A stretch of 64,000 nucleotides of DNA from Streptomyces barringtoniae (GCF_020819595.1 NZ_JAJHNP010000016.1:124001-188000); one strand, 5' to 3'; positions 1-8,500 are shown, numbered from the stretch's first letter. A program made the numbers and translations. The notes: a model not told the origin generated them from the letters alone.

Positions 1-6
1 CCCGGC

Positions 7-1203
7 ATGTCCAGCTATCGATCCCTGTTCCGCACCCCGGAGTTCACCCCGCTCTTCCTCGGCTCGGCCGCGCAGACCGCCGCGCAGACGGTCGGCGGGC
101 TGGCCCTGGGCACGCTCGTGTACCGGGCCACCGGCTCGCCGCTGCTGTCGGCGGTGAGCATGTTCGGCCCGTCGCTCGCCCAGGTGCTGGGCGCGACGTT
201 CCTGCTGTCCGGCGCCGACCGGCTGCCCCCGCGTACGGCACTGTCCGTGATCGCGCTGGCCTTCGCGGCCGGTACGGCGGTGCAGGCGGTGCCCGGCCTG
301 CCGGTCGGCGCGGTCTTCGGCGTCCTGCTGCTGCTGGGTCTCGTGGCCTCCCTCGGCGGCGGGGTCCGCTGGGGCCTGCTGAACGAGATCCTCGCCAAGG
401 ACGGCTACCTGCCGGGGCGTTCGCTGTTCAACATGATGAGCGGGCTGATGCAGATCGCCGGGTTCGCCACCGGCGGCGCCCTGCTCGCGCTGCTCTCCCC
501 GCGCGTGTGCCTGCTGCTGGCGGCGGCGCTGTACCTGCTGTCCGCGCTCGCCCTGCGCCTCGGCCTGAGTGCGCGCCCGGCCCGCAGCGGGGGCCGCCCC
601 TCCGCGGCGGCGACCTGGCGCACCAACGCCCTGCTGTGGTCGTCCCGCCCGCGCCGCCTCACCTACCTCGGCCTGTGGCTGCCCAACGGGCTGGTCGTCG
701 GCTGCGAGTCCCTGTACGTCCCGTACGCGCCGCACGCCGCCGGCACCCTGTTCGCCTGCGGGGCGTTCGGCATGCTCGCCGGCGATGTGACGGTGGGCCG
801 ACTGGTGCCGTCCGCGGTGCGCCGCCGCCTGGCCACGCCCCTGTTGCTGCTGCTGGCGACGCCCTACCTGGTGTTCTGCGCGCACCCGCCGCTGCCGGTG
901 GCGGCGGTGTGCGCGACGGTCGCCTCCGTGGGCTTCGGCGCGAGCCTCGTCCAGCAGGAGCGGCTGATGGAGCTGACCCCGGACGAACTCGCCGGCCAGG
1001 CCCTGGGGCTGCACTCCTCCGGCATGCTGACCATGCAGGGCGTGAGCGCCTCGCTGGCCGGCGCGGTGGCCCAACTCACCTCGCCCGCCGCGGGGATGAC
1101 GATGATGGCGGCGGGCTCGGTGTGTGTGACGCTGGCGCTCGCTACGGCTGCTCGGCGCTCTCCTCGGCCGGGGCGGGAGCCTGCTGCTGCCGAGGCACGC
1201 TGA
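7..1203 (+). CDS. MFS transporter
   Basis: This 398-residue protein is very hydrophobic, with about 10-12 membrane segments. It opens with a SLFRTPEF-type stretch and then alternates Leu/Ala/Gly helices with short Arg-rich loops, the pattern of a major facilitator efflux permease. An Arg/Pro-rich central loop (about residues 190-220) separates the two halves. No substrate can be inferred. The ATG lies 7 bases into the window, so its upstream region is not visible. Its last 62 bases overlap the 3' end of the convergent slipin gene, which is unusual and means the two transcripts are antisense there. Confidence 0.85.
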   Translation: MSSYRSLFRTPEFTPLFLGSAAQTAAQTVGGLALGTLVYRATGSPLLSAVSMFGPSLAQVLGATFLLSGADRLPPRTALSVIALAFAAGTAVQAVPGLPVGAVFGVLLLLGLVASLGGGVRWGLLNEILAKDGYLPGRSLFNMMSGLMQIAGFATGGALLALLSPRVCLLLAAALYLLSALALRLGLSARPARSGGRPSAAATWRTNALLWSSRPRRLTYLGLWLPNGLVVGCESLYVPYAPHAAGTLFACGAFGMLAGDVTVGRLVPSAVRRRLATPLLLLLATPYLVFCAHPPLPVAAVCATVASVGFGASLVQQERLMELTPDELAGQALGLHSSGMLTMQGVSASLAGAVAQLTSPAAGMTMMAAGSVCVTLALATAARRSPRPGREPAAAEAR

Positions 1204-1975
1204 GGTCGGCGTCGATCTTCTGCACGGTCCGGTCGAAGTAGCGCAGCAGCTCGACGGGGAAGGGCATCACGAGGGTCGAGTTCTTCTCGGCGGCGACCTC
1301 GACGACCGTCTGCAGCAGCCGCAGCTGCATGGCCTCCGGCGTGTCGGACATGATCCTCGACGCGTTGGCGAGCTGCTGTGCCGCCTGGAACTCACCGTCG
1401 GCGGTGATGACCCGGGCCCGCCGCTCCCGCTCGGCCTCGGCCTGCCGGGACATGGACCGCTTCAGCGACTCGGGCAGCTGGACGTCCTTGATCTCGACGC
1501 GGTCGATGTGGACGCCCCACCCGGCGGCCGGGCTGTCGATCATCAGCGCCAGCCCCTCGTGCAGCCGCTCCCGGTCACTCAGCAGGTCGTCCAGATCGCT
1601 CTTGCCGATGATGGAGCGCAGCGAGGACTGGGCGACCTGCCCGACGGCGAAGACGTAGTCCTGGACCTCGATGGCCGCGCGCACCGGGTCGGTCACCCGG
1701 AAGTACACGACCGCGTCGACCTTCACCGACACGTTGTCCCTGGTGATGCCCTCCTGGGTGGGCACGGGCATGGTCACGACCTGCACGTTGACCTTGCGCA
1801 TACGGTCGGCGAAGGGGATCAGGAACGTGATGCCGGGCTGCCGGTGACCCGGCAGGGCCTTGCCCCACCGGAACACGACCCCGCGCTCCACCTGGTTGAC
1901 CACCCGCATACCGCTCTTCAGCACGAGCAGCGCCAACAGCGCCACCACGACGACCGCCACCACGGTGCCTTCCAT
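1142..1975 (-). CDS. Slipin / SPFH (band 7) membrane protein
   Basis: This 277-residue protein has one N-terminal membrane helix (about residues 4-22), then the SPFH core. Visible core elements are the VERGVVFRWGK opening, the PFADRMRKVNVQ strand, the TRDNVSVKVDAVVYFRV segment typical of slipins, and an Ala/Glu-rich helix with QAEAERERRARVI. The tail is Pro/Glu-rich. Slipins form oligomeric membrane scaffolds, often paired with an NfeD protein, but none is adjacent here. A TGGAG ribosome site precedes the ATG. The gene is convergent with, and overlaps by 62 bases, the MFS gene to its left. Confidence 0.9.
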   Translation of the reverse strand: MEGTVVAVVVVALLALLVLKSGMRVVNQVERGVVFRWGKALPGHRQPGITFLIPFADRMRKVNVQVVTMPVPTQEGITRDNVSVKVDAVVYFRVTDPVRAAIEVQDYVFAVGQVAQSSLRSIIGKSDLDDLLSDRERLHEGLALMIDSPAAGWGVHIDRVEIKDVQLPESLKRSMSRQAEAERERRARVITADGEFQAAQQLANASRIMSDTPEAMQLRLLQTVVEVAAEKNSTLVMPFPVELLRYFDRTVQKIDADLSVPRQQQAPAPAEESAEQP

Positions 1976-2123
1976 GGCACTCCATTCCTCGCAACGGCAC
2001 GGACACCGGGAAGGACACCGGCGGTGGCGGGACGGATGCGGCCGCCTGGGTCATGAATGCGTCAAGATTCCCGCTGCCGACGGCCAGGATGTGTTCCGGT
2101 GTCCGGTGGCACGGTCGCTGACC

Positions 2124-2681
2124 ATGACCTATGAAACCTCCGCGGCTCCCACAGCCGGCGGGCCTGCCGCTCCGGCGGCCCGGCGGCTGCGCTGGAACAA
2201 GGTGCCCGAGGTCACCGTCTACTTCTGGATCATCAAGGTGCTGTGCACGACGGTCGGCGAGACCGCGGCCGACCTGCTGAACGAGAAGGCGGGCCTGGGC
2301 CTGACCGGCGTGTCGGTGCTGATGAGTGCGCTGCTCGCCGTCGTCCTGGTCGTCCAGTTCCGGACGAAGACGTACCGCGCCGGCGTGTACTGGTCGGCCG
2401 TGGCTCTGTTCGCGGTGGCCATCGCCGCGGTCGCCATCGCCCAGTTCGCGCTGGGCCTGGACGCGGTGTGGAGCTTCTGGATCGCGTACGTCCTCACCCG
2501 TCCCCTGGGCGCCTCGACCGGCGACTACCTCTCCCAGCCGACCGGCGACGGCGGCCTGGGCCTGGGCACCGTGATCACCGGCGCGCTGTTCCTGGCGGTC
2601 ATCCTCGGCCTGGTCGTGTACCTGGGCGTGACCCGCAAGGACGTCACCGCACCGCCCCGTCCCGCCGCCCGGGCGACCTGA
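2124..2681 (+). CDS. Multi-pass membrane protein (COG4705-like)
   Basis: This protein of about 185 residues has four to six membrane helices. It contains a repeated signature: KVPEVTVYFWIIKVLCTTVGETAADLLNE near the start, and a related stretch (SFWIAYVLTRPLGASTGDYL) in the second half, consistent with an internally duplicated unit. That pattern fits the uncharacterised COG4705 membrane-protein family. The reading frame stays open upstream over the slipin start, but the ATG at 2124 begins the conserved part. Function is unknown. It is transcribed away from the slipin and toward the convergent sensor kinase. Confidence 0.75.
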   Translation: MTYETSAAPTAGGPAAPAARRLRWNKVPEVTVYFWIIKVLCTTVGETAADLLNEKAGLGLTGVSVLMSALLAVVLVVQFRTKTYRAGVYWSAVALFAVAIAAVAIAQFALGLDAVWSFWIAYVLTRPLGASTGDYLSQPTGDGGLGLGTVITGALFLAVILGLVVYLGVTRKDVTAPPRPAARAT

Positions 2682-2792
2682 CCCGCCTCCCTCACAGCCC
2701 CACACACGCCACCTACCAGCGCGCCGGCCCCCTTTCGGCGGGGCGAGCGCGCTGTCGTTCGGTGAGGGCGGGGGTTGGGGCCGGGGGCTCGG

Positions 2793-4286
2793 TCAGCCGA
2801 CGGGCAGGGTGATCGTGAATCTGGCGCCGGGGGTGTGACCGGGGTCGTGGGACACCTCGCCGCCGACGGCGCGGGCCAGGCGGCGGGCGAGGGGCAGCCC
2901 CAGGCCCGCGCCGTCGTGCCCGTCACCGGGATCGGCGCGCCGGCCGGGCTGGAACAGCTCGCCCAGGAACGCGTCCGGCACGCCGGGGCCGTCGTCGACG
3001 ACGTCGATCCGCACGGAGCCGGGCCCGGGCCGCGCGCACACGGTCACGGCGGAACGGGCGTAGCGGACGGCGTTCGCGAGCAGGGGGCTGACGATGCGTT
3101 CGAGGAGGCCGGGGGGAACGCCCGCCTCCAGCACCGAGGCATCCGTCTCCACCACCGTCCTCACCCGGTCCGGCGCGTCGAGTTGCCGGAGCAGGCGGCC
3201 CAGGGCCGGCACGACGTCGGTCGTGCCGGGGGCGCTCGCCGGGTTCAGCGTGTTCTCGCGGGCCTCGTTGAGGAGCGTGTCGCATATCGTGCGCATGGAC
3301 TGCGCGGCCTCGGCGATCACCTCGTGCGCGGCGCGGGTCTCGGCGTCCGTGCGCGGTCGGGTCCGCCACCAGTCGAGCTCCATGATGATCCTGGTGAGCG
3401 GCGTGCGCAGTTCGTGGGACAGCTCTCCGGTCAGCTGTTGCTCGTGGCGCAGAACGGTGCGGATCCGGTCGAGCAGTGCGTCCAGCGAGGTGCCCAGGCG
3501 GGCGAGTTCGGCCGGGTGTTCCGCCGCGCCGAAGCGGTCGTCGGAGCCCACCGCACTCCACTGCGTGGCCTGGTCGGTCATCGTCCGCACGGGGCGCAGC
3601 GCACGGCCGACGGACAGGCGTGTCAGGACGTACGTGCATCCGAGCATCACGGTGTCCAGGATCAGCGACCCCAGCAGCAGGGTGTCGGCGGAACTGCGGT
3701 ACGGAGCCAGGTCCAGGGCGGTGACCACCGTCGCGGTGGCGTGGCGGCCGGGAATCGGCTGGGAGCACAGCCGGACGGGCCGATGCCCGTGGGCGTGGAT
3801 GGTGGCGCAGCCGGGCTTGCGCTGTGCGGCCAGCCGGTCGGCGGCCCGGGTCGGCGCGCTGTCCCGGGCGGCGGACGGCGGCTTCTCCAGCAGGCGGGTT
3901 CCGGCGTAGATCCACACGTTGGTGTCGAGCAGGCGGTCGTTGACGGTTTCCACGACGCGGACCCGGGAACCGCTGGTGTCGACGGTCGTGGCCACCGCTG
4001 CCGCCCTGTTGCGCAGCTCGTCGTCCGCCTGGTGCTGCAGATGCCGGTCCATCACGGCGTTGAACGCCACGGTCAGCACCGTCATCAGCAGCGCGGCTGC
4101 GGTCAGCGCCACGAGGGAGAGCCGCCCGCGCAGGGTACGTGGGGCCAGGCGACGAAAGACACGGAGAGAACGGAACGAGCCGAGGGCGCGCAGGCAGCCG
4201 AGGGCACTGTTCATGACAGGCGACGTGCGGCGCGGCACGTCCCGCGGAGCGTCATCGTCCTCGGCAACCAGGTCCTCGGGGTGCAT
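2793..4286 (-). CDS. Sensor histidine kinase
   Basis: This 497-residue kinase has a membrane helix at about residues 55-75, an extracytoplasmic sensor loop, a second helix near 190-210 and a HAMP linker. The H-box SHELRTPL sits near residue 290 with the phosphoacceptor His. The N-box LLANAVRYA, G1 VVDDGPGVP and G2 GAGLGLPLA are all present, so it should be catalytically competent. It lies 47 bases downstream of the PAP2 phosphatase on the same strand, suggesting one transcript. No response regulator is adjacent, so it is an orphan kinase at this locus. A GGAGG site precedes the ATG. Confidence 0.9.
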   Translation of the reverse strand: MHPEDLVAEDDDAPRDVPRRTSPVMNSALGCLRALGSFRSLRVFRRLAPRTLRGRLSLVALTAAALLMTVLTVAFNAVMDRHLQHQADDELRNRAAAVATTVDTSGSRVRVVETVNDRLLDTNVWIYAGTRLLEKPPSAARDSAPTRAADRLAAQRKPGCATIHAHGHRPVRLCSQPIPGRHATATVVTALDLAPYRSSADTLLLGSLILDTVMLGCTYVLTRLSVGRALRPVRTMTDQATQWSAVGSDDRFGAAEHPAELARLGTSLDALLDRIRTVLRHEQQLTGELSHELRTPLTRIIMELDWWRTRPRTDAETRAAHEVIAEAAQSMRTICDTLLNEARENTLNPASAPGTTDVVPALGRLLRQLDAPDRVRTVVETDASVLEAGVPPGLLERIVSPLLANAVRYARSAVTVCARPGPGSVRIDVVDDGPGVPDAFLGELFQPGRRADPGDGHDGAGLGLPLARRLARAVGGEVSHDPGHTPGARFTITLPVG

Positions 4287-4333
4287 GATCCTCCGTCGGC
4301 CCTGCGGCCGTGGTCGTACCCGTCAGGGGTGGC

Positions 4334-4948
4334 TCATGGGGTCAGCAGCAGAGCACCCAGGCGTCTGGCCGCCAGCCACCGCACCAGGACGGCCGACCAG
4401 CGCCGCGTCGCGCGCGTCGCCGCCAGTGCCACGAGTGCGCCGACGACGAGACCGGCCAGGACGTCGTGCGGATAGTGTGCACCGACCCACACCCGGGACA
4501 CCCCCATCGCCAGCGCGGCCACGACCGCGACCGACCCGAGACGGCGCGAGACGAACAGCAGGGCCACGGCGGCCGCGGCGGCGATGGCCGCGTGGTTGCT
4601 GGGGAAGGACCAGTCGCCGGGCGCCGGACACGCCTCCAGCGTTCTCACGTGCAGGCTCTGGCACGGCCGATCCTCGCGGACCGCCAGCTTGAGCAGGGCG
4701 TCCACGCCGTACGCCGCGACCACCACCACCGGCACCACCAGCGCCGACACCGCTGCGGCGGCCCCCTCGTGCCGGGCTCGCCACCAGCCGACGGCGGCCA
4801 GGACGGCGAACACCGCGAGCCCGTACGTCGACCAAGCCGAGACCGTGTCGTCCAGCCAGCCCGGCGAGTGCCACGCGAGGCGCACCACGTCCGTGTAGGC
4901 GGAACCGTCGACGGAGGACCCGTCGAAGGCGAGGATCACAGTGGTCAT
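4334..4948 (-). CDS. PAP2-family membrane phosphatase
   Basis: This 204-residue membrane protein carries the three PAP2 signature blocks in order: KLAVREDRP (K-x6-RP), PSNHA (PSGH-like) and SRVWVGAHYPHDV (SR-x5-H-x3-D). It has five or six hydrophobic helices. Enzymes of this class dephosphorylate lipid phosphates such as undecaprenyl pyrophosphate or phosphatidate at the membrane outer face. I start it at the ATG at 4948; a longer form from 4999 would only add a low-complexity leader. Two BlaI-type dyads lie 58-93 bases upstream, so it probably belongs to the BlaI regulon. It precedes the sensor kinase. Confidence 0.88.
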   Translation of the reverse strand: MTTVILAFDGSSVDGSAYTDVVRLAWHSPGWLDDTVSAWSTYGLAVFAVLAAVGWWRARHEGAAAAVSALVVPVVVVAAYGVDALLKLAVREDRPCQSLHVRTLEACPAPGDWSFPSNHAAIAAAAAVALLFVSRRLGSVAVVAALAMGVSRVWVGAHYPHDVLAGLVVGALVALAATRATRRWSAVLVRWLAARRLGALLLTP

Positions 4949-5006
4949 CGGGGCGGGCCCTTTGCGTGCGGGGAAATCGGGTGGGTGAACGGCCGGCAAC
5001 TACTGA

Positions 5007-5020
5007 CTACAGAAATGTAG
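5007..5020. promoter_or_regulatory. BlaI/MecI-like operator dyad 1
   Basis: The site is CTACA-GAAA-TGTAG, a perfect 5-base inverted repeat with a 4-base spacer. It contains the TACA/TGTA core of BlaI/MecI operators. It lies upstream of the PAP2 gene and 600 bases from the BlaI-family gene. Confidence 0.6.
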
Positions 5021-5023
5021 ACC

Positions 5024-5041
5024 GTCTACTGAACTGTAGAC
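5024..5041. promoter_or_regulatory. BlaI/MecI-like operator dyad 2
   Basis: The site is GTCTAC-TGAACT-GTAGAC, a perfect 6-base inverted repeat. Together with dyad 1 it gives two direct copies of TGTAGAC (5016 and 5035) 19 bases apart, about two helical turns, which suits side-by-side repressor dimers upstream of the PAP2 gene. Confidence 0.6.
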
Positions 5042-5109
5042 GAACAGCTTCCCGGAATCGTTCCGGGCACCGGACACCGAATTCACCGCAGGTCATCCGT
5101 GGGCGGCGG

Positions 5110-5463
5110 TCATGAGTGGTGGCCGCCGCCTCCCGCGCGGTCGGTGCCGGAGTGGATGCGCTGATAGGCCCACGGCGCCCGGACGAGCAGCCGGTGGTAG
5201 CCCTCCTGGACGGCCCGGCCGGGCCGGGCGGGCAGCAGGTCGAGCAGATCGAGCCGGTCGACGGTGAAGCCCTCGGCGGTGAGGCGGCGGTCCAGCTCGG
5301 CGGCGGCGCCGTCGTGCCCCGCGCCGACGCTCGCGGAGATGATCGCGATCCGGCCGGAGGGCATTGCCTCGTCTCGCGGGCGCGGCAGGGGGCCCGCGGG
5401 TGCGGGCCTGGGGAGAGTGCGTCCGGCTCGGGGCCTGGGGAGAGTATGTCCGGCGTGGGGCAT
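5110..5463 (-). pseudogene. Truncated MGDG-synthase-like glycosyltransferase (N-terminal fragment)
   Basis: This 117-residue ORF starts at an ATG with a good GGAGGA site. It has a Pro/Arg-rich leader with PRPRAG-like repeats, then the glycine-rich nucleotide-sugar-type opening RIAIISASVGAGHDGAAAEL and the segment ending APWAYQRIHSGTDRAGG. That matches the first third of monogalactosyldiacylglycerol-synthase-type glycosyltransferases, whose family length is about 380 residues. The reading frame then ends in GGGGHHS and no continuation is present before the operator pair at 5007-5041. I infer a 3' deletion. It could still yield a short product but cannot be a complete transferase. It is divergent from the BlaI gene. 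Confidence 0.7.
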
Positions 5464-5498
5464 GGGTCGGTCCTCCGCCCGTCGGGAGCTCCGGGGCT

Positions 5499-5511
5499 CT
5501 ACAAGATGTAG
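5499..5511. promoter_or_regulatory. BlaI/MecI-like operator dyad 3
   Basis: The site is CTACA-AGA-TGTAG, a perfect inverted repeat in the divergent interval between the glycosyltransferase fragment and the BlaI-family gene. It has the same arms as dyad 1. Confidence 0.6.
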
Positions 5512-5539
5512 TAAATCGTGCCTCGAGGCCGGCGCATAC

Positions 5540-5558
5540 CTCCTACAACCAGTAGGAG
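5540..5558. promoter_or_regulatory. BlaI/MecI-like operator dyad 4
   Basis: The site is CTCCTAC-AACCA-GTAGGAG, a perfect 7-base inverted repeat 66 bases upstream of the BlaI start codon. It is probably the autoregulatory site. Confidence 0.6.
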
Positions 5559-5624
5559 ATGACCGGTGGCGGCCGGACGGCGACCGGGTAGCCTCTGCTG
5601 ACGAGGGCGAGGAAGGGCGGACGG

Positions 5625-6044
5625 GTGAGCGACCCGACGGACGAGGAGACCCCCGGCGGTTCCGGCAGGCGGGCGCGCGGTGCGCTGGAGAGCGATGTGC
5701 TGGCCGCGCTGTGGGCCGCCGACGCCCCGCTGACCGCACGCCAGGTTCTCGAACGGCTGCCGGGCGACCTGGCGTACACCACCGTGCTGACGATCCTGTC
5801 CCGCCTCCACGACAAGGGCATGCTCGTACGGAACCGGAAGGGCCGCGGCTACGCCTACACCCCGGTGCGCGACGAGGCCTCGCACACCGCCCGGCGGATG
5901 CGGTCGCTGCTGGAGGAGGGTTCCGACCGCGAGGCCGTGCTCACCCGCTTCGTGTCCGAACTCTCCGCGCAGGACGAGCAGTTGCTGCACCAGCTGCTGT
6001 CCGGGCAGGACACCCGCGACGAGCGTTCCGACGGAAACCGGTGA
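5625..6044 (+). CDS. BlaI/MecI/CopY-family repressor
   Basis: This 139-residue winged-helix protein has the family hallmarks: an LESDVLAALW opening helix, the recognition region LAYTTVLTILSRLHDKGMLVRNRKGRGYAY, and a C-terminal dimerisation helix. Family members bind TACA/TGTA dyads and are inactivated by proteolysis through an M56 (BlaR1-type) protease. It starts at GTG 5625 behind GGAAGG. The M56 gene follows after 4 bases, so the two are co-transcribed. Dyads 3 and 4 sit just upstream and dyads 1 and 2 in front of PAP2. Confidence 0.92.
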   Translation: MSDPTDEETPGGSGRRARGALESDVLAALWAADAPLTARQVLERLPGDLAYTTVLTILSRLHDKGMLVRNRKGRGYAYTPVRDEASHTARRMRSLLEEGSDREAVLTRFVSELSAQDEQLLHQLLSGQDTRDERSDGNR

Positions 6045-6048
6045 GCCG

Positions 6049-7065
6049 GTGCTGATCAGCGTCTACGTTCCCTTCGCCGTCACCGCCGTGATCAGCGTGC
6101 TCGCACCGCGCCTGGCGCGCCGGCTCACCCCGCGTCCCGCGGCCTGGGCCCTGGCCTGCGCCGCGCTCGTCACCGCCGGCGGCTGGACCGGTTCGCTCGC
6201 CCTGCTGGCGTTCACCGGCATCGCGCAGATTCCCCAGGTCGCGGCCGAGGGCCACTGGTCGGTGGCCGCGCTGCGTGCCGAGGATCCCGTGTACGCCGTC
6301 GTCGCGGCCGTCAGCGCGCTCGTCCTCGCCGCGAGCGTCGTCTCGCTGGGCGTGTCCGCCCTGCGCCAGGCACGCCGGATCGCGCGGGTGCGGCGGGAGT
6401 GCAAGGCGCTGCGCGGTGACACGGAACTGGCCGTGGTCGACGACGACGCTCCGCTGGCGTTCGCCCTGCCCGGCGCGCCCGGACGCATCGTGGTGTCCCG
6501 GGGCATGCTGTGCTGTCTCGGCGACGACGAGCGCGAGGCCCTGCTGGCGCACGAGCGGGCCCATCTGCGTCGAAGGCACCACCTGTTCCTGAGCCTGTGG
6601 CGGCTCACCGCGGCTCTGAACCCGCTGCTGCGTCCCCTGGCCGGCACCGGCGCCTACGTCCTGGAGCGCTGGGCCGACGAGGAGGCCGCCGCGCAGGTGG
6701 GCGACCGGGCGGTCGTCGCCCGCGCGGTCGGGCGCGCGGCACTCGCCTCCGCCGGTGTGTCCCGCCCCGCTCTCCTGGCCGCGACCGGCGGGGAAGTCCC
6801 CCAGCGGGTACGGGCCCTGCTGGCGCCGCCGCCCACCCGCCGAAGCCTGCCCTTCCTGGCCGGCGCCGTCCTGTTGTTCGTGTGCTGCGCGAGCCTGGCC
6901 AACGCCGCGTCCGACAGCGACCGCATGGTCGACAGCGCGGAGCGAGCACAGTGCGCGACGCTGCTCGGCGCCGCGGGCGCGACGCCGACGGGTGACCACC
7001 GGGACGACCCCGGCTTCTGCTGCGGCCCGCACCACCGTTTCGAGGAGGGCGAACACCGCTCATAG
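6049..7065 (+). CDS. M56-family (BlaR1-like) membrane metallopeptidase
   Basis: This 338-residue protein starts at GTG 6049. Hydrophobic helices are visible at about residues 3-20, 32-60, 80-105 and a final one near 268-288. The zinc motif HERAH is at residues 168-172, and a downstream ERWADEEAA helix can provide the third ligand. Unlike BlaR1 it lacks a beta-lactam sensor domain; only about 45 residues follow the last helix. It is translationally close to the BlaI gene and is the expected protease that relieves BlaI repression. The inducing signal is unknown. Confidence 0.88.
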   Translation: MLISVYVPFAVTAVISVLAPRLARRLTPRPAAWALACAALVTAGGWTGSLALLAFTGIAQIPQVAAEGHWSVAALRAEDPVYAVVAAVSALVLAASVVSLGVSALRQARRIARVRRECKALRGDTELAVVDDDAPLAFALPGAPGRIVVSRGMLCCLGDDEREALLAHERAHLRRRHHLFLSLWRLTAALNPLLRPLAGTGAYVLERWADEEAAAQVGDRAVVARAVGRAALASAGVSRPALLAATGGEVPQRVRALLAPPPTRRSLPFLAGAVLLFVCCASLANAASDSDRMVDSAERAQCATLLGAAGATPTGDHRDDPGFCCGPHHRFEEGEHRS

Positions 7066-7079
7066 CCACGGGGGCGCTG

Positions 7080-7664
7080 TCACCACTCGTCGTGCTCGCA
7101 GATCACCCGGAAGCTGCCCACGGCGCCGTCGTCACCGAACAGGCCCTCGTGTTCGGTGGGGGTCACCACCCCGAAGGTGTCGCCGTGGGGACCCACGGTG
7201 GCGACCGGAGCGCCGTTGTCACAGGCAAAGCCCCGGAAGACCTCCACGGTCTTCCGGCTGTCGTTGAAGACACTGAAGCTGTTCGAGCCCAGCCCGCTGG
7301 CCGCGGTGATGCACCCGTCGACGGAGGCAGGGTAGGAACGTTCGTTGAAGAAGATCCTCCCCTCTTCCCCGTGGCCGTTACCGCGCCGGCCACCGTCGCG
7401 GCCCTCGCTCCTCCCCCCGCTTCCGCCCTTGCCCCCGGAGGAAGGCGCGGCCGAATCGGCTCGTTGGACGGGCTGTGCCGCCCGGTGGACGGGTTTGGCC
7501 GCTCGATGAACGGGCTTGGCCACTGGATGAACAGGCTTGGCCGCTCGGTGCACAGACGGCGACGCCGGAGCGGATCCGACGGTCGAGGCGTAGGTGATAC
7601 CGGCGGCCGCAAGGACGGTCGCGCCAACTCCGGCGCCGACTGCGGCAAAAGTACGCGAGGGCAT
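7080..7664 (-). CDS. Secreted protein of unknown function (paralogue A)
   Basis: This 194-residue protein has a Sec signal peptide (MPSRTFAAVGAGVGATVLAAAG then Ala-rich cleavage region). An imperfect His/Pro/Val repeat (VHRAAKP units) and a Gly/Arg-rich linker follow. The C-terminal domain of about 95 residues begins EEGRIFFNERSYPAS, contains two Cys, and ends VICEHDEW. It is clearly paralogous to the product at 8594-9307 across the signal peptide, linker style and C-terminal domain, and the upstream DNA is also alike. The ATG follows GAGAAGTGAC. Family and role are unknown; an extracellular location is likely. Confidence 0.75.
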   Translation of the reverse strand: MPSRTFAAVGAGVGATVLAAAGITYASTVGSAPASPSVHRAAKPVHPVAKPVHRAAKPVHRAAQPVQRADSAAPSSGGKGGSGGRSEGRDGGRRGNGHGEEGRIFFNERSYPASVDGCITAASGLGSNSFSVFNDSRKTVEVFRGFACDNGAPVATVGPHGDTFGVVTPTEHEGLFGDDGAVGSFRVICEHDEW

Positions 7665-7924
7665 GTCACTTCTCTCTGTCTCACGGACGTCGGCCGTGTG
7701 ACCGACCTGCGACGAACGTACCGACAGCTTGTATGAGCGGCATTCCGGACATGTCCAGGGTGTGACGCCATGAGCCGGCCAGGTGGCGGCGCGGGGTGCT
7801 TGCGTGATCTCCGAGGTGCGGCAGACCGGGACGTCGTTTGTCGACGACGGGCAGAGCGGCCGGCGGCCCGTCCGGAGGAATCCCCCGGGTGGGCCGCCGG
7901 TGTGGCAAGTGCGCCTGATGGCCG

Positions 7925-8500
7925 TCAGCTCATGGCGTACGCGTCGTACACCGTGGTCGTCGAGGTGTCGCCGCGGGTGTCGGTGACCGTCGTCCGGTTT
8001 CACTGAGGGTGTACCAGCCCGGCTGGAGATCGCCGGATGTGCGTCGATGCCGTTCGACGGGGTGCAGTCGTGCGAGGAGAGCGTCTTGCCCGCATGGGTC
8101 GGCTTCACGGTGCCGCCGGCAAGCGTTCCGCCCTCCGGCAGGGTCGGGTCGGCGAACGGGTTGATGGACCCGAAGTGCAGCCGGCGCCCACGTTCCACTG
8201 GCCCGGCGGAAGTTGGACGGTGAAGGAGTCGGGCAGCTCACGCTGGAACTGGAGTGGGTTCGTGGACATCGAGCAGCCGTCGCCCCCCGTCGCCCCCCGT
8301 CGCCCCCCGTCGTCCGGTTGCTGAACGAGAACCGCGCCTGTCCGCTGTCCGGGCCCGAACGGGCGGACACTTTGAGGGCGGTCAGCCCGGACGGCTTGAC
8401 CGTCGCGGACACGCCGGACGGCACGCAGCCCCCGTGCGTGGCGGACGCCGGCCAGAAGTCCCCCCAGTCGGCGACCGCGGCTGGTACGTGGTGGCGAACG
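7925..8500 (-). pseudogene. Frameshifted remnant of a secreted-protein gene
   Basis: Read on the minus strand, protein-like text continues across at least three frames. One frame holds DWGDFWPASATHGGCVPSG and onward. The next holds NPLQFQRELPDSFTVQLPPG and GQWNVGAGC. A third holds NPFADPTLPEGGTLAGG, HAGKTLSSHDCTPSNGID. Another gives GDLQPGWYTLSETG, and a last ends TTVYDAYAMS at a stop (7925-7927). No single frame is open. A short C-rich tandem repeat (gtcgcccccc units, about 8278-8312) sits at one of the breaks. I read this as a decayed gene between the two paralogues. Limits are approximate; the original family is unknown. Confidence 0.5.

Noticed and set aside
2775..4475. Long plus-strand open frame (566 codons) opposite the sensor kinase and phosphatase
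   Set aside because: Antisense shadow produced by third-position GC bias; Arg/Gly/Ala-rich with no domain, while the minus-strand genes have full motifs.
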